From the NCBI GenBank assembly GCA_030149245.1, contig JASBRX010000010.1, positions 1-64,000 on the forward strand: a stretch of DNA of 64,000 nt, given 5' to 3'. Shown here piece by piece: positions 17,120-24,644 of the stretch (position 1 is the first letter of the stretch; every line of letters begins with the position of its first letter). Below the pieces are notes generated by a model. That model ran no database searches. It was not told the origin of the DNA and saw only the letters and a list, made by a program, of their open reading frames with translations. The translations under genes and the position numbers were made by a program. Source of the stretch: Sphingomonas bacterium (lineage in GTDB: Bacteria > Pseudomonadota > Alphaproteobacteria > Sphingomonadales > Sphingomonadaceae).

Positions 17120-17911
17120 ATGGCCGATACCCGGCCCCTTCTTTTCTTCGATTCGGGCGTGGGCGGATTATCGGTGCTGGCGCCGACACGCGCGCTGCTG
17201 CCCGCGGCGCCTCTGGTCTATGCCGCCGATAGCGCCGGATTCCCCTATGGCACGCGTAGCGAAAGCGAGATTGCGGCCCGCGTCCCCGCGCTGCTCGGAC
17301 GGCTGGCCGAGCGCTACAAGCCGCGGCTGATCGTGATCGCGTGCAACACTGCATCGACCATCGCACTCGCCCATGTCCGCGCGGCGCTCGACGTGCCGAT
17401 CGTCGGCACCGTACCCGCGATCAAGCCCGCTGCCGAAGTGTCGCGGACGCGGGTGATCGGCGTGCTCGGCACCCAGGCGACGGTGCGCCAGCCCTATGTC
17501 GACGATCTGACCGCACGCTTTGCCGCCGATTGCACGGTGCTGCGCCATGGCAGCGCCGAACTGGTCGAACTTGCCGAGGCGAAATTGCGCGGTGCGCCAA
17601 CCGATCTGGCGCAGTATCGTGCCGTGCTGGACGGGCTGCTTGGGCAGGCTGGGGGCGACCGGATCGACGTGATCGTCAACGCCTGCACCCATTTTCCGCT
17701 GGTGGCAGAGGAACTTGCCGCCGCCGCCCCGCACCCCGTGCGCTTCGTCGATGGGGGGCCGGGCATCGCGCGGCGGATTGCGCATCTGACGGCGGGGCAG
17801 GATTGGCCGGACCGCCCGGCGGCCGGCATTGCGGTGTTCACCGCCGCGCCCAACCCCGCCTTGGTGCCGGCACTGGCACGCTATGGTCTCGACCTGATCG
17901 AGACGCTGTGA
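17120..17911 (+). CDS. murI: Glutamate racemase
   Basis: 263 residues from ATG 17120 ([20 protein letters not shown]). It makes D-glutamate for peptidoglycan. Both catalytic cysteines are present, Cys75 in IACNTAST and Cys189 in NACTHFPL, together with Asp11-Ser12 and the GT..A motif (GVLGTQATV). An in-frame upstream ATG at 17054 has no support. Cytoplasmic; divergent from plsY. Confidence 0.95.
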   Translation: MADTRPLLFFDSGVGGLSVLAPTRALLPAAPLVYAADSAGFPYGTRSESEIAARVPALLGRLAERYKPRLIVIACNTASTIALAHVRAALDVPIVGTVPAIKPAAEVSRTRVIGVLGTQATVRQPYVDDLTARFAADCTVLRHGSAELVELAEAKLRGAPTDLAQYRAVLDGLLGQAGGDRIDVIVNACTHFPLVAEELAAAAPHPVRFVDGGPGIARRIAHLTAGQDWPDRPAAGIAVFTAAPNPALVPALARYGLDLIETL

Positions 17912-17926
17912 AGCACGAGCAAAGGT

Positions 17927-18094
17927 TCAGCGCAGCGGGATCGCCGGTGTTTCGGTCATCAGCTTGACGCGCCTGGCATAGCCATTGGCCATCGCAAGAT
18001 GCGCGTGGCGCGCACCCGAGTCGTTGGCCTTCTCTGCACGGTCACGCTCGGCCTGCTCGCGACGCGTGAAATAGTCGAGATCGCTCTGCGACAT
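17927..18094 (-). CDS. Small hydrophilic protein of 55 residues, conserved-looking
   Basis: The reading begins MSQSDLDYFTRREQAERDRA and ends VKLMTETPAIPLR. It is preceded by a good GGGAG ribosome site eight bases before the ATG at 18094. It is charged and helical, with ARHAHLAMANGYARRV resembling the end of a helical hairpin. I recall similar short 'FxRREQAERDRAExAxD' proteins in sphingomonads, though I cannot check. No membrane helix or signal. It sits alone between murI and hemA on the opposite strand. Confidence 0.7.
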   Translation of the reverse strand: MSQSDLDYFTRREQAERDRAEKANDSGARHAHLAMANGYARRVKLMTETPAIPLR

Positions 18095-18312
18095 CGTAAA
18101 TCTCCCAATTTTTCAAAGCGGGAGCGCTAGGGTCTCTCAGCCGCGGACATGCCCGGAGTCGCGATCCGCGGTGCCCGCACCATAGCAGATTTCGCCTGGC
18201 GCGTCCTGATCTGGGGCAAGCGGAGGCGCAACGACCGTCCGATCACTGTGATCGATATCATAGGCAATTTGCCCTAGTGGCGTCGCGACCCAAAACTCGC
18301 TAACGGGACAAA

Positions 18313-19554
18313 ATGACCAGCGAGGCAACTCCGCGCGCGGTAGATTATTCGCGCGTGTTCAATCAGGCGATCGACCGGCTCCACGCCGAAGGCCGGTATC
18401 GCGTCTTCATCGACATTTTGCGCAACAAGGGCATGTTCCCCAATGCGCGCTGCTTCGCCGGGCATAACGGGCCGAAGCCGATCACCGTCTGGTGCTCGAA
18501 CGATTACCTCGCCATGGGCCAGCATCCCAAGGTGATCGCGGCGATGGAAGAGGCGCTGCACGATGTCGGTGCCGGGTCGGGCGGCACGCGCAATATCGGC
18601 GGCAACACGCATTATCACGTCCATCTTGAGGCCGAGCTGGCCGATCTGCACGGCAAGGAAGCGGCGCTGCTGTTCACCAGCGGCTATGTCTCGAACGAGG
18701 CGACGCTATCGACGCTGGCCAAGGTGCTGCCCGGCTGCATCATCTATTCCGACGAACTCAACCACGCATCGATGATCGCGGGCATTCGCAATTCCGGGTG
18801 CGAGAAGCGGGTGTGGCGGCACAATGACCTTGAGCATCTCGAGGAATTGCTGGCCGCCGACGATCCCTCGGTGCCCAAGCTGATCGCGTTCGAAAGCGTC
18901 TATTCGATGGATGGCGATGTCGCCCCGATCCACGCGATCTGCGACCTTGCCGACAAATATAACGCGCTGACCTATCTCGACGAAGTGCATGCGGTCGGCA
19001 TGTATGGCGCGCGCGGCGGCGGCATTTCGGAGCGCGACGATGCCGCGTCGCGCCTGACCATCGTCGAAGGGACGCTGGGCAAGGCGTTCGGGGTGATGGG
19101 CGGCTATATCGCAGCCGATCGCACGATCATCGATGTGATCCGCAGCTATGCCCCGGGGTTCATCTTCACCACCTCGCTCTCGCCGGTGCTGGTCGCGGGC
19201 GCGCTGGCGTCGGTGCGTCACCTCAAGCAATCGAGCGCCGAGCGCGACGGGCAGCAGGCAGCAGCAGCGAAGCTCAAGACGATGTTCGCCGATGCCGGAC
19301 TACCGGTGATGAACACCACGACCCACATCGTGCCGCTGATGGTCGGCGATCCCGTCCGCGCCAAGAAGATCAGCGACATCCTGCTTGCCGAATATGGCGT
19401 CTATGTTCAGCCGATCAATTATCCGACCGTCCCGCGCGGCACCGAACGGCTGCGCTTCACCCCCGGTCCGGCACATGACGAAGCGATGATGACGGAGCTT
19501 ACTGCGGCTCTGGCGGAGATCTGGGAACGCCTCGCGCTCCGAGCCGCGGCGTAA
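18313..19554 (+). CDS. hemA: 5-aminolevulinate synthase
   Basis: 413 residues. A PLP enzyme of the alpha-oxoamine synthase family that joins glycine and succinyl-CoA to start haem synthesis by the Shemin route, as in alphaproteobacteria. Present are [13 protein letters not shown] (the THYH stretch), [21 protein letters not shown] (PLP-ring Asp/His) and the Schiff-base lysine Lys257 in [10 protein letters not shown]-terminal [18 protein letters not shown] is also typical. Monocistronic; the lasso precursor begins 160 bases downstream. Confidence 0.96.
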   Translation: MTSEATPRAVDYSRVFNQAIDRLHAEGRYRVFIDILRNKGMFPNARCFAGHNGPKPITVWCSNDYLAMGQHPKVIAAMEEALHDVGAGSGGTRNIGGNTHYHVHLEAELADLHGKEAALLFTSGYVSNEATLSTLAKVLPGCIIYSDELNHASMIAGIRNSGCEKRVWRHNDLEHLEELLAADDPSVPKLIAFESVYSMDGDVAPIHAICDLADKYNALTYLDEVHAVGMYGARGGGISERDDAASRLTIVEGTLGKAFGVMGGYIAADRTIIDVIRSYAPGFIFTTSLSPVLVAGALASVRHLKQSSAERDGQQAAAAKLKTMFADAGLPVMNTTTHIVPLMVGDPVRAKKISDILLAEYGVYVQPINYPTVPRGTERLRFTPGPAHDEAMMTELTAALAEIWERLALRAAA

Positions 19555-19716
19555 GGTTCATTTCTGTACCGTATTGATCCGCTATTATTTGGTAACTTGT
19601 CATCGATAGTAAGCGTGGTTAGGTAGTAGGCGCAGAGCCTTACGGGGCATGGTTCAAGGGATGTGATCACACGGCCTTGGCTGATCCGGATGGTTCAGAT
19701 CTGAAGAGGGGACATC
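19555..19716 (+). promoter_or_regulatory. AT-richer leader region upstream of lasso precursor
   Basis: This gap separates hemA from the precursor gene. Its first 70 bases are clearly AT-richer than the surroundings (CTATTATTTGGTAACTT). I infer that the precursor promoter lies here, but I could not assign a convincing -35/-10 pair. An AAGAGGGG ribosome site ends six bases before the ATG at 19717. Confidence 0.35.
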
Positions 19717-19866
19717 ATGACGGATCGTAACGACATCGAACAGCCGGTCACGGAACTGCGGACCTGGGTTGAGCCTGAAATTTCGGCGCTTGCCATTGAC
19801 GAGACCGCCGGTTTCCCCGGTCGTGGCGCTGATGGCGGCCGCTTCGTCGACTGCACGCTTTCCTGA
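19717..19866 (+). CDS. Lasso peptide precursor
   Basis: 49 codons. The leader (31 residues) contains W-V-E-P-E-I at 18-23, fitting the YxxPxL-type site that PqqD-like B1 proteins bind, with Trp in place of Tyr. It ends D-E-T-A, giving the Thr at position -2 that lasso leaders require. The core is GFPGRGADGGRFVDCTLS: Gly1 and Asp8 are spaced for an eight-residue macrolactam ring, leaving a ten-residue loop and tail that ends in serine. Maturation genes lie within 6.6 kb. Ribosome site AAGAGGGG upstream; terminator downstream. The peptide must be cut by B2 with B1 and cyclised by the C protein. The C-terminal Ser is a candidate phosphorylation target for the clustered kinases. Confidence 0.88.
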   Translation: MTDRNDIEQPVTELRTWVEPEISALAIDETAGFPGRGADGGRFVDCTLS

Positions 19867-19882
19867 TCGCGCAACTTTGAAC

Positions 19883-19929
19883 AAAAGGCCTTCGGGCGGC
19901 GCATCTGTCGCCTGCCCGGAGGCCTTTTT
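19883..19929. terminator. Rho-independent terminator after the lasso precursor
   Basis: AAAAGGCCTTCGGGC pairs with GCCCGGAGGCCTTTT around a short loop, followed by a run of T. The stem has A and T runs on both sides, so it may serve both the precursor (plus strand) and the converging beta-propeller gene (minus strand). Confidence 0.85.
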
Positions 19930-19930
19930 G

Positions 19931-20845
19931 CTATCCGTCGATTGCGATGATGTCGGTGGGTGCACCGGCCAGCGTGATTTCGCTGATGGGGCGGTGTTCG
20001 CGATCGAGAAAGATGACGCTGCCGGACAATTCGGTGCGCTGTGCCCGCGGCCCGATCGCCGATGTGCCCACAATCAACCCGTCGCGTCCCAGCGCAAGGC
20101 CCCGCGTCATGCGCGCGCTCACCCGGATCGGCGGACCATCACTGCGCAGCAACTCACCGTCACGCGACCCGCAATGCCAGAGCACCCCAGCGGCGTCCTC
20201 GACAATATCATGACAGCCATAGCCGGCCAGCGGCGCGATCCGGCGCACGGCCCAATCGGGGTCGAGCCAGGCGAGCGCGCTCGGTCGCTGCGCATCGTCC
20301 GCCCCATTGTGCAGCATCAGCACCACGTCTCCGTGCACCCGCGCGATCGAATTGATGTGGTGATAGCCGGCTCCTCCCGCGCCACGGCGCACGGGTGCCA
20401 GCGGTGCGCGGACATCGAACGGCGTGCCATCGAGCGCGAAGCGGCGGATCACCTGATTGGCGGTATCGACCAGGCAGATCAGATCATCGATGACGGCAAG
20501 CTGATGACATTCATTATCGAGGCCACGTGCGATGACGTGCGCACCGACAATATGCTCGTCCACCAAAGTCAGCGCCACGATGCGCCCGCGCGCAGTCGCG
20601 GTGCTGGGCACATCGCATGCCTCGAACACGAACACCGTGTCGCCATGGCGGTGCAGGCCGAAGAAAAAGCCATGCGCGACCAGCTGCGCGCCGTGACGAT
20701 GGGCCGCGAACAGCCCTTGTCGGCTCGCGACCAGGCATTCCAACCCGCTCAGGTCGGTCGCGCGCAGCCGCACCCGGTCCGTCGCATAAGCCTGGTGCGC
20801 CAGCGCCGCGCGGATCGCGCGCTCGCGGCCGATTGGAGCGTCCAT
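19931..20845 (-). CDS. Beta-propeller-like protein in the lasso cluster
   Basis: About 304 residues from ATG 20845 (MDAPIGRERAIRAALAHQAY); an alternative ATG at 20896 adds 17 residues. The sequence is a succession of short beta-blade motifs, for example QLAVIDDLICLVDTANQVIRRFALDG, YHHINSIARVHGDVVLMLHNG, HDIVEDAAGVLWHCGSRDGELLR and RGLALGRDGLIVGTSAIG, as in NHL/SMP-30-like propellers. There is no alpha/beta-hydrolase domain, so it is not a standard lasso isopeptidase, although those enzymes also carry a propeller. No signal peptide. It faces the precursor and is divergent from the cyclase by 57 bases. A role in binding or handling the peptide is inference. Confidence 0.6.
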   Translation of the reverse strand: MDAPIGRERAIRAALAHQAYATDRVRLRATDLSGLECLVASRQGLFAAHRHGAQLVAHGFFFGLHRHGDTVFVFEACDVPSTATARGRIVALTLVDEHIVGAHVIARGLDNECHQLAVIDDLICLVDTANQVIRRFALDGTPFDVRAPLAPVRRGAGGAGYHHINSIARVHGDVVLMLHNGADDAQRPSALAWLDPDWAVRRIAPLAGYGCHDIVEDAAGVLWHCGSRDGELLRSDGPPIRVSARMTRGLALGRDGLIVGTSAIGPRAQRTELSGSVIFLDREHRPISEITLAGAPTDIIAIDG

Positions 20846-20902
20846 GCCGCCGGTGGTAGGGTGCGGCCCGGCGCAGTCAAGCGCCGCCAGGACCACTGAC
20901 CG

Positions 20903-22642
20903 ATGGACCGTACCGGCCTGTTCGGCCTGTTCAACTGCGATGGCGCGCCGCCGGACCGCGCTGCGGCAATATTACTGGGCCTGCCTGCCGCAGCGCCCGG
21001 CGCCGACCATGTTGCTGCGGTGTGCGACCTGGCCGATCCGGGCGCGGCGCAGGTGTTGGACGCGCGCGGCACGCTGACCCTGTTCCTGGGCAGGCTGGAT
21101 GCACGGGAGGACGTTGCCCGCGCGCTTGGCCTGGCGTCCGACAGCAGCGACGTCGTGCTCGCCGCAGCCGCGCTCGACCGCTACGGAGCAGAGACCCGAA
21201 CCCGCCTGGACGGTGAATGGACGCTGGCCCGCTGGAACGGGGCGCAGCTGACGCTGGTGTCGTCGCTGTGCCAGCGCGACCCGCTCTTCTATGCCGTGCG
21301 CGGTGCGCGGATCGCGATCGGCGCCGACCTGCGCCAGCTCAGCGGCATCGCTTGGATTGGTGACGCGTTCGACCCGGCCGGGTTGTTGCTGGCGCTGGGT
21401 CGGGCAAGTTTGCGGGAGCCGGGGGATGGCCGCACCCCGGTCATTGGGATCACTGCCCTGACACCCGGCGGCTGCGTCACAATCGACCAGAGCGGGGTAC
21501 ACGCCGCCCCGCCCGCCGCGCTACCGACTGCCAGCGACTGGCGCGGCGACCTCGACACGGCGATGGCGGAGGCCGAGGCGTTGCTGCTGCGCATTGTGCG
21601 CCAGCGGATGATCGGCGGAAGCTATGCGTGCATGCTCAGCGGTGGGCTCGATTCATCGCTGGTGGCGTGGGCGGCGGCTCAGGCGCCCGGCCCGGACGAA
21701 GCCTTGCATTTCCTCACATCCGCTGCGGCGACCGGATCGCGCCAGATCGACGAGCTGGCCGAAGCCGCGATCGTCGCCGCGCATCTCGGCGCGCCGCACC
21801 GTCCCGTGCGCGCCGCTGCGGCACCCGGTCCCTATCATCCCGACCCGACCCTGTTTCGCGACGCGAATGGCCCCAGCCTCGACGTCCGCCATTATCTCTA
21901 TCATCGCTTTGCGCAGGAGACGCGCGCCGCTGGCGCATCGCTGTTGTTCGATGGCCAGTTCGGTGAGCTCACCCTGACCAACTCGCTGCCGCTCCATGCG
22001 CCCGCCTCGCCCATCGGTATGCTGCGCGAGGCACTGCGGACACGCTGGAAGCCTGAACGGACGCCCGATGCCGCCGATTCGTTTCACGTCGCTCTCGCGC
22101 CGCATTGGCTGACCGCCCCGCCGGGACCGCTGGCGGACGCACTCCGCAGTCGTCCGACGCCGCCCCGTCTTCCGTCCAAGGATGAACGATGGGGCGTCCG
22201 GCCCGGCTTTGCCAAGGCCGCGCGGGCGCCGTCATCGCTCGATCTTGGCCGGGTGCGCGTCGCCATGCCGTTCCGCGACCCGCGCTTGATCGCGCTGTTC
22301 GCCAGCTTCCCCGCCGCGATGCTCTACCCGAAGACCGGCGCGCGGACGCCGGGCCGCCACCTGCTCACGGGCAAGCTGCCCGACGCGATCCGGCTGCGCG
22401 GCAAGGGGCCGGGGTTCGCCCCAGACTATGCCGCCCGACTGCAGAGCGACGCCGAAAACGCGCGCGGACGAATCGCGCTGTATCGCCGCGCGGGGGCGGA
22501 TGAATGGATCGACCTCGACGCGCTTGACCGCGGGCTTGCCCGTGCAGCGCGCGGCGCGACGGCGCACCATGGCGAAGCGGTGCGGGTTCAGCTGACCGCA
22601 CTGGCGGGCGCGTTCATCGCCTGGTGGCGCGACGTGTCATAA
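20903..22642 (+). CDS. Lasso peptide cyclase (asparagine synthetase-like C protein)
   Basis: 579 residues. The N-terminal half looks like a degenerate glutaminase fold (MDRTGLFGLFNCDG, with Asp rather than the catalytic Cys at position 2). The C-terminal half has the PP-loop SGGLDSS (246-252) and a late LRGKGPGFAPDY segment as in asparagine synthetases. Lasso C proteins use ATP to adenylate the Asp/Glu side chain of the core and close the ring with the N-terminal amine; here that would join Asp8 to Gly1. The gene abuts the kinase-like gene tail to tail, with a 6-base overlap. An asparagine synthetase role is unlikely because of the missing Cys2 and the lasso context. Confidence 0.85.
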   Translation: MDRTGLFGLFNCDGAPPDRAAAILLGLPAAAPGADHVAAVCDLADPGAAQVLDARGTLTLFLGRLDAREDVARALGLASDSSDVVLAAAALDRYGAETRTRLDGEWTLARWNGAQLTLVSSLCQRDPLFYAVRGARIAIGADLRQLSGIAWIGDAFDPAGLLLALGRASLREPGDGRTPVIGITALTPGGCVTIDQSGVHAAPPAALPTASDWRGDLDTAMAEAEALLLRIVRQRMIGGSYACMLSGGLDSSLVAWAAAQAPGPDEALHFLTSAAATGSRQIDELAEAAIVAAHLGAPHRPVRAAAAPGPYHPDPTLFRDANGPSLDVRHYLYHRFAQETRAAGASLLFDGQFGELTLTNSLPLHAPASPIGMLREALRTRWKPERTPDAADSFHVALAPHWLTAPPGPLADALRSRPTPPRLPSKDERWGVRPGFAKAARAPSSLDLGRVRVAMPFRDPRLIALFASFPAAMLYPKTGARTPGRHLLTGKLPDAIRLRGKGPGFAPDYAARLQSDAENARGRIALYRRAGADEWIDLDALDRGLARAARGATAHHGEAVRVQLTALAGAFIAWWRDVS

Positions 22643-23536
22643 AGCGCGGATCAGCGCGAGCGCCGCGTGGGCGCGGTCGGCATGTGCCGCCGCGCCGCCG
22701 CCAGCCACTGCCGGAAAGCCGCTGACCGGCAAATCCGCTGCCAGCGCGAGCAGCGCGCGTGTTCGGGCGGCACTGTTCGGGAGCGCCGCCATCCATGCCG
22801 GTCGGAACAAATGACTGGTGAGCAGCGCGACGCGAGTCAGCGGCGCGGTCGTGCCGGGACCGAGGCCGAGCACGATCACCCCCGCTAGCGGCAGCGCCTC
22901 AGGCCCGCTGCGGGCGGCGGGCCGCACCACCGCCTTGCCGCGCGTATCGCGGGCCGGTAGCGCCAGCCGCGTGCCGTCGATCCAATCCGCCACCATCGGA
23001 TCGAGCCGGATCGTGGTGCGGCCGGGCAGGACCGTTGCGCCGCCCCCGGCCGGATCGACGGCCAGCGCCGACAGATCATCGCTCACCAGCGCCGCGCCGG
23101 CGGCAATCAGGCCGGCGGTGAGGCTGGACTTGCCCGCGCCGGCATCGCCGACAATCAGCGCGGCGCGCCCGTCGACGGCCACGGCGCAGCCATGCATCGG
23201 GATCAACCCGCGCCAGGCGAGCAGATGCGCGACGACCGTGCCGTAAAAGGCATGCGGCAGCCCCCCGGTCCAGCCCGCGCCGGGCAGGACGTCGATCCGC
23301 TCCCCATCGTGCATGTCGAACGTCGCCTGCCGATACCAGGGGAAGCGCGTGCCATCGGCATAGACTGCGCCCGCCCGCACCGGCACCAGCGGAGTGCGCG
23401 GCGGCAACGCCGTGACCTGTCGCACATCGACCGTCGCCGCCCCATCGCGCGGGCCGACGGCGAATTGCTCAAGTGGAAATGCGCTCGTCCAGTTCAGTCC
23501 ATAGGCATGGGCCGCATGGCGTGGCTCATGCGACAT
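22637..23536 (-). CDS. HPr kinase-like protein 2 of the lasso cluster
   Basis: 299 residues from ATG 23536, which overlaps the end of the PqqD-like gene. The C-terminal half has a P-loop GDAGAGKSS (130-138), a preceding MHGCAV (114-119) and the acidic VSDDLSAL (151-158). This arrangement matches the HprK/serine-kinase fold: His before the P-loop and an Asp-Asp after it. In Gram-positive lasso clusters such as paeninodin, a homologue phosphorylates the C-terminal Ser of the precursor. The precursor here ends in Ser. It is last in a four-gene operon. Whether both kinase-like proteins are active is not known. Confidence 0.8.
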   Translation of the reverse strand: MSHEPRHAAHAYGLNWTSAFPLEQFAVGPRDGAATVDVRQVTALPPRTPLVPVRAGAVYADGTRFPWYRQATFDMHDGERIDVLPGAGWTGGLPHAFYGTVVAHLLAWRGLIPMHGCAVAVDGRAALIVGDAGAGKSSLTAGLIAAGAALVSDDLSALAVDPAGGGATVLPGRTTIRLDPMVADWIDGTRLALPARDTRGKAVVRPAARSGPEALPLAGVIVLGLGPGTTAPLTRVALLTSHLFRPAWMAALPNSAARTRALLALAADLPVSGFPAVAGGGAAAHADRAHAALALIRAL

Positions 23537-23795
23537 GGGCGAGTTGCTGGACCTCCATCTCCGCCAGCGTGCGAGTGACCGCGGCGGCGCAGGCGTCGGG
23601 GGCGACATCGAACTGCGTGCCGAGGGTCGCCACGATCTCCGCTGCCGTGCGCGGCGTATCGAGTGCGTCCCAGATCGCCCGGGCAGTTTCGTTCAGCGAC
23701 ACGTAGCTGCCGCTGCCGATGTTCACCATGACGAAGCTGTCCTCGATCGCCGAGCCCACCCAGTCTTCGTTCCGCGTCCATTTTGCGTCGGTCAT
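23526..23795 (-). CDS. PqqD-like RiPP recognition protein (lasso B1)
   Basis: 89 residues. The pattern KWTRNEDWVGSAIEDSFVMVNIGSGSYVSLNETARAIWDALDTPRTAAEIVATL is a PqqD/RRE winged helix: beta strands, then LNETARAIWDAL, then the T.aEI helix. It binds the leader peptide and hands it to the B2 protease. The ATG at 23795 overlaps the stop of the upstream kinase gene (ATGA). In most proteobacterial lasso clusters this domain is fused to the protease; here the two are separate genes, as in Gram-positive clusters. Confidence 0.9.
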   Translation of the reverse strand: MTDAKWTRNEDWVGSAIEDSFVMVNIGSGSYVSLNETARAIWDALDTPRTAAEIVATLGTQFDVAPDACAAAVTRTLAEMEVQQLAHVA

Positions 23796-24637
23796 TCGAT
23801 CTCTTTCCCCATCCCGATCCGTTCGAGCATCGCCCATTCTGCGGGTGTCAGCGTCGCCACGCCCGCCCGTCGCCGCCAGCTATAGAGCGGGATTGTCCCC
23901 GCGAGTAGAGTGGCATCGCGCAAAACCTCGACCGTGCGACCGAGCAGCGCGGGCACGCGCGGGCGGTGCCGGTGGGTGAGCAGGGCCGCCACCGCCGCGA
24001 CGGGATCGATCCGCATCAGGCCGCCCTCCCCCTCACACCGCTGATCGAGCAGCAGGATCGCGGCGATCGGGGCAGAGGTACACGACTGGCCTGCATCCAC
24101 CGTGACGAACTGCCGCGCGCCTGCATCAGCGGCTGCGGCAAACCATCCGCCGCCAAGGCCACTCGCCTGCGTGCCGGTATCGCGGGAAAAGGCAATCGTA
24201 TCGTCGCCGATCACTGCTGCCCCCGCCGCCGCCAGCTGTGCGAGGATCGTGGATTTGCCGCTGCCCGATGCGCCGGCAATGGCAATCGCGCCACCGCCGG
24301 GCAGCCGGACCGCGCTGGCATGCAGCACGAACCGGCCCCGCAACCACAGCCAGGCGGGGAGCGCGGTGGCGACCAGCATGCCGCTAATCATATCGGGCCA
24401 GGCATCCGGATCGGGCGCAACGCGGATCGACTGCGCAGCGATGCGGTAGCTGGCGACGCCGGGGCAGACGAAGCACAGCCCCGCATCGGTCCGCGCATAA
24501 ACGGGGGCGTCACTGGTCGATTGAGGTGGATCGCGCAGGATCGACAGGTCAGCCGGGCCGTCGCGATCGTCGGGGACAGCGCCGGGGACCGCGAGCTGCG
24601 AGTCCAGCCGCAGCCCGTAGCCGATCAGCCGCTGCAC
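23792..24637 (-). CDS. HPr kinase-like protein 1 of the lasso cluster
   Basis: 281 residues. The Walker A motif is GASGSGKST (122-130), with LHASAV (105-110) before it and IGDDTIAF (143-150) after it, the same plan as the HprK catalytic core. It differs strongly from the second kinase-like protein, so the pair is not a recent duplication. No CBS or HPr-binding N-domain is visible, and there are no PTS genes nearby, so a sugar-control role is unlikely. Second gene of the oxygenase-kinase-PqqD-kinase operon, 7 bases after the oxygenase gene. Confidence 0.8.
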   Translation of the reverse strand: MQRLIGYGLRLDSQLAVPGAVPDDRDGPADLSILRDPPQSTSDAPVYARTDAGLCFVCPGVASYRIAAQSIRVAPDPDAWPDMISGMLVATALPAWLWLRGRFVLHASAVRLPGGGAIAIAGASGSGKSTILAQLAAAGAAVIGDDTIAFSRDTGTQASGLGGGWFAAAADAGARQFVTVDAGQSCTSAPIAAILLLDQRCEGEGGLMRIDPVAAVAALLTHRHRPRVPALLGRTVEVLRDATLLAGTIPLYSWRRRAGVATLTPAEWAMLERIGMGKEIE

Positions 24638-24644
24638 CGACCGG

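Noticed and set aside
18137..18328. Possible 63-codon gene on the minus strand before hemA
   Set aside because: It would start at a TTG within the first codons of hemA on the other strand, lacks a ribosome site, and shows no recognisable pattern.
20903..22642. The asparagine-synthetase-like gene as a true asparagine synthetase
   Set aside because: The N-terminal Cys2 needed for glutaminase activity is missing, and the gene lies among B1, B2 and precursor genes.
22637..24637. The HPr-kinase-like genes as part of a PTS carbon-control system
   Set aside because: No HPr, EI or EIIA genes are adjacent, whereas they are interleaved with a PqqD-like gene beside a lasso precursor and cyclase.
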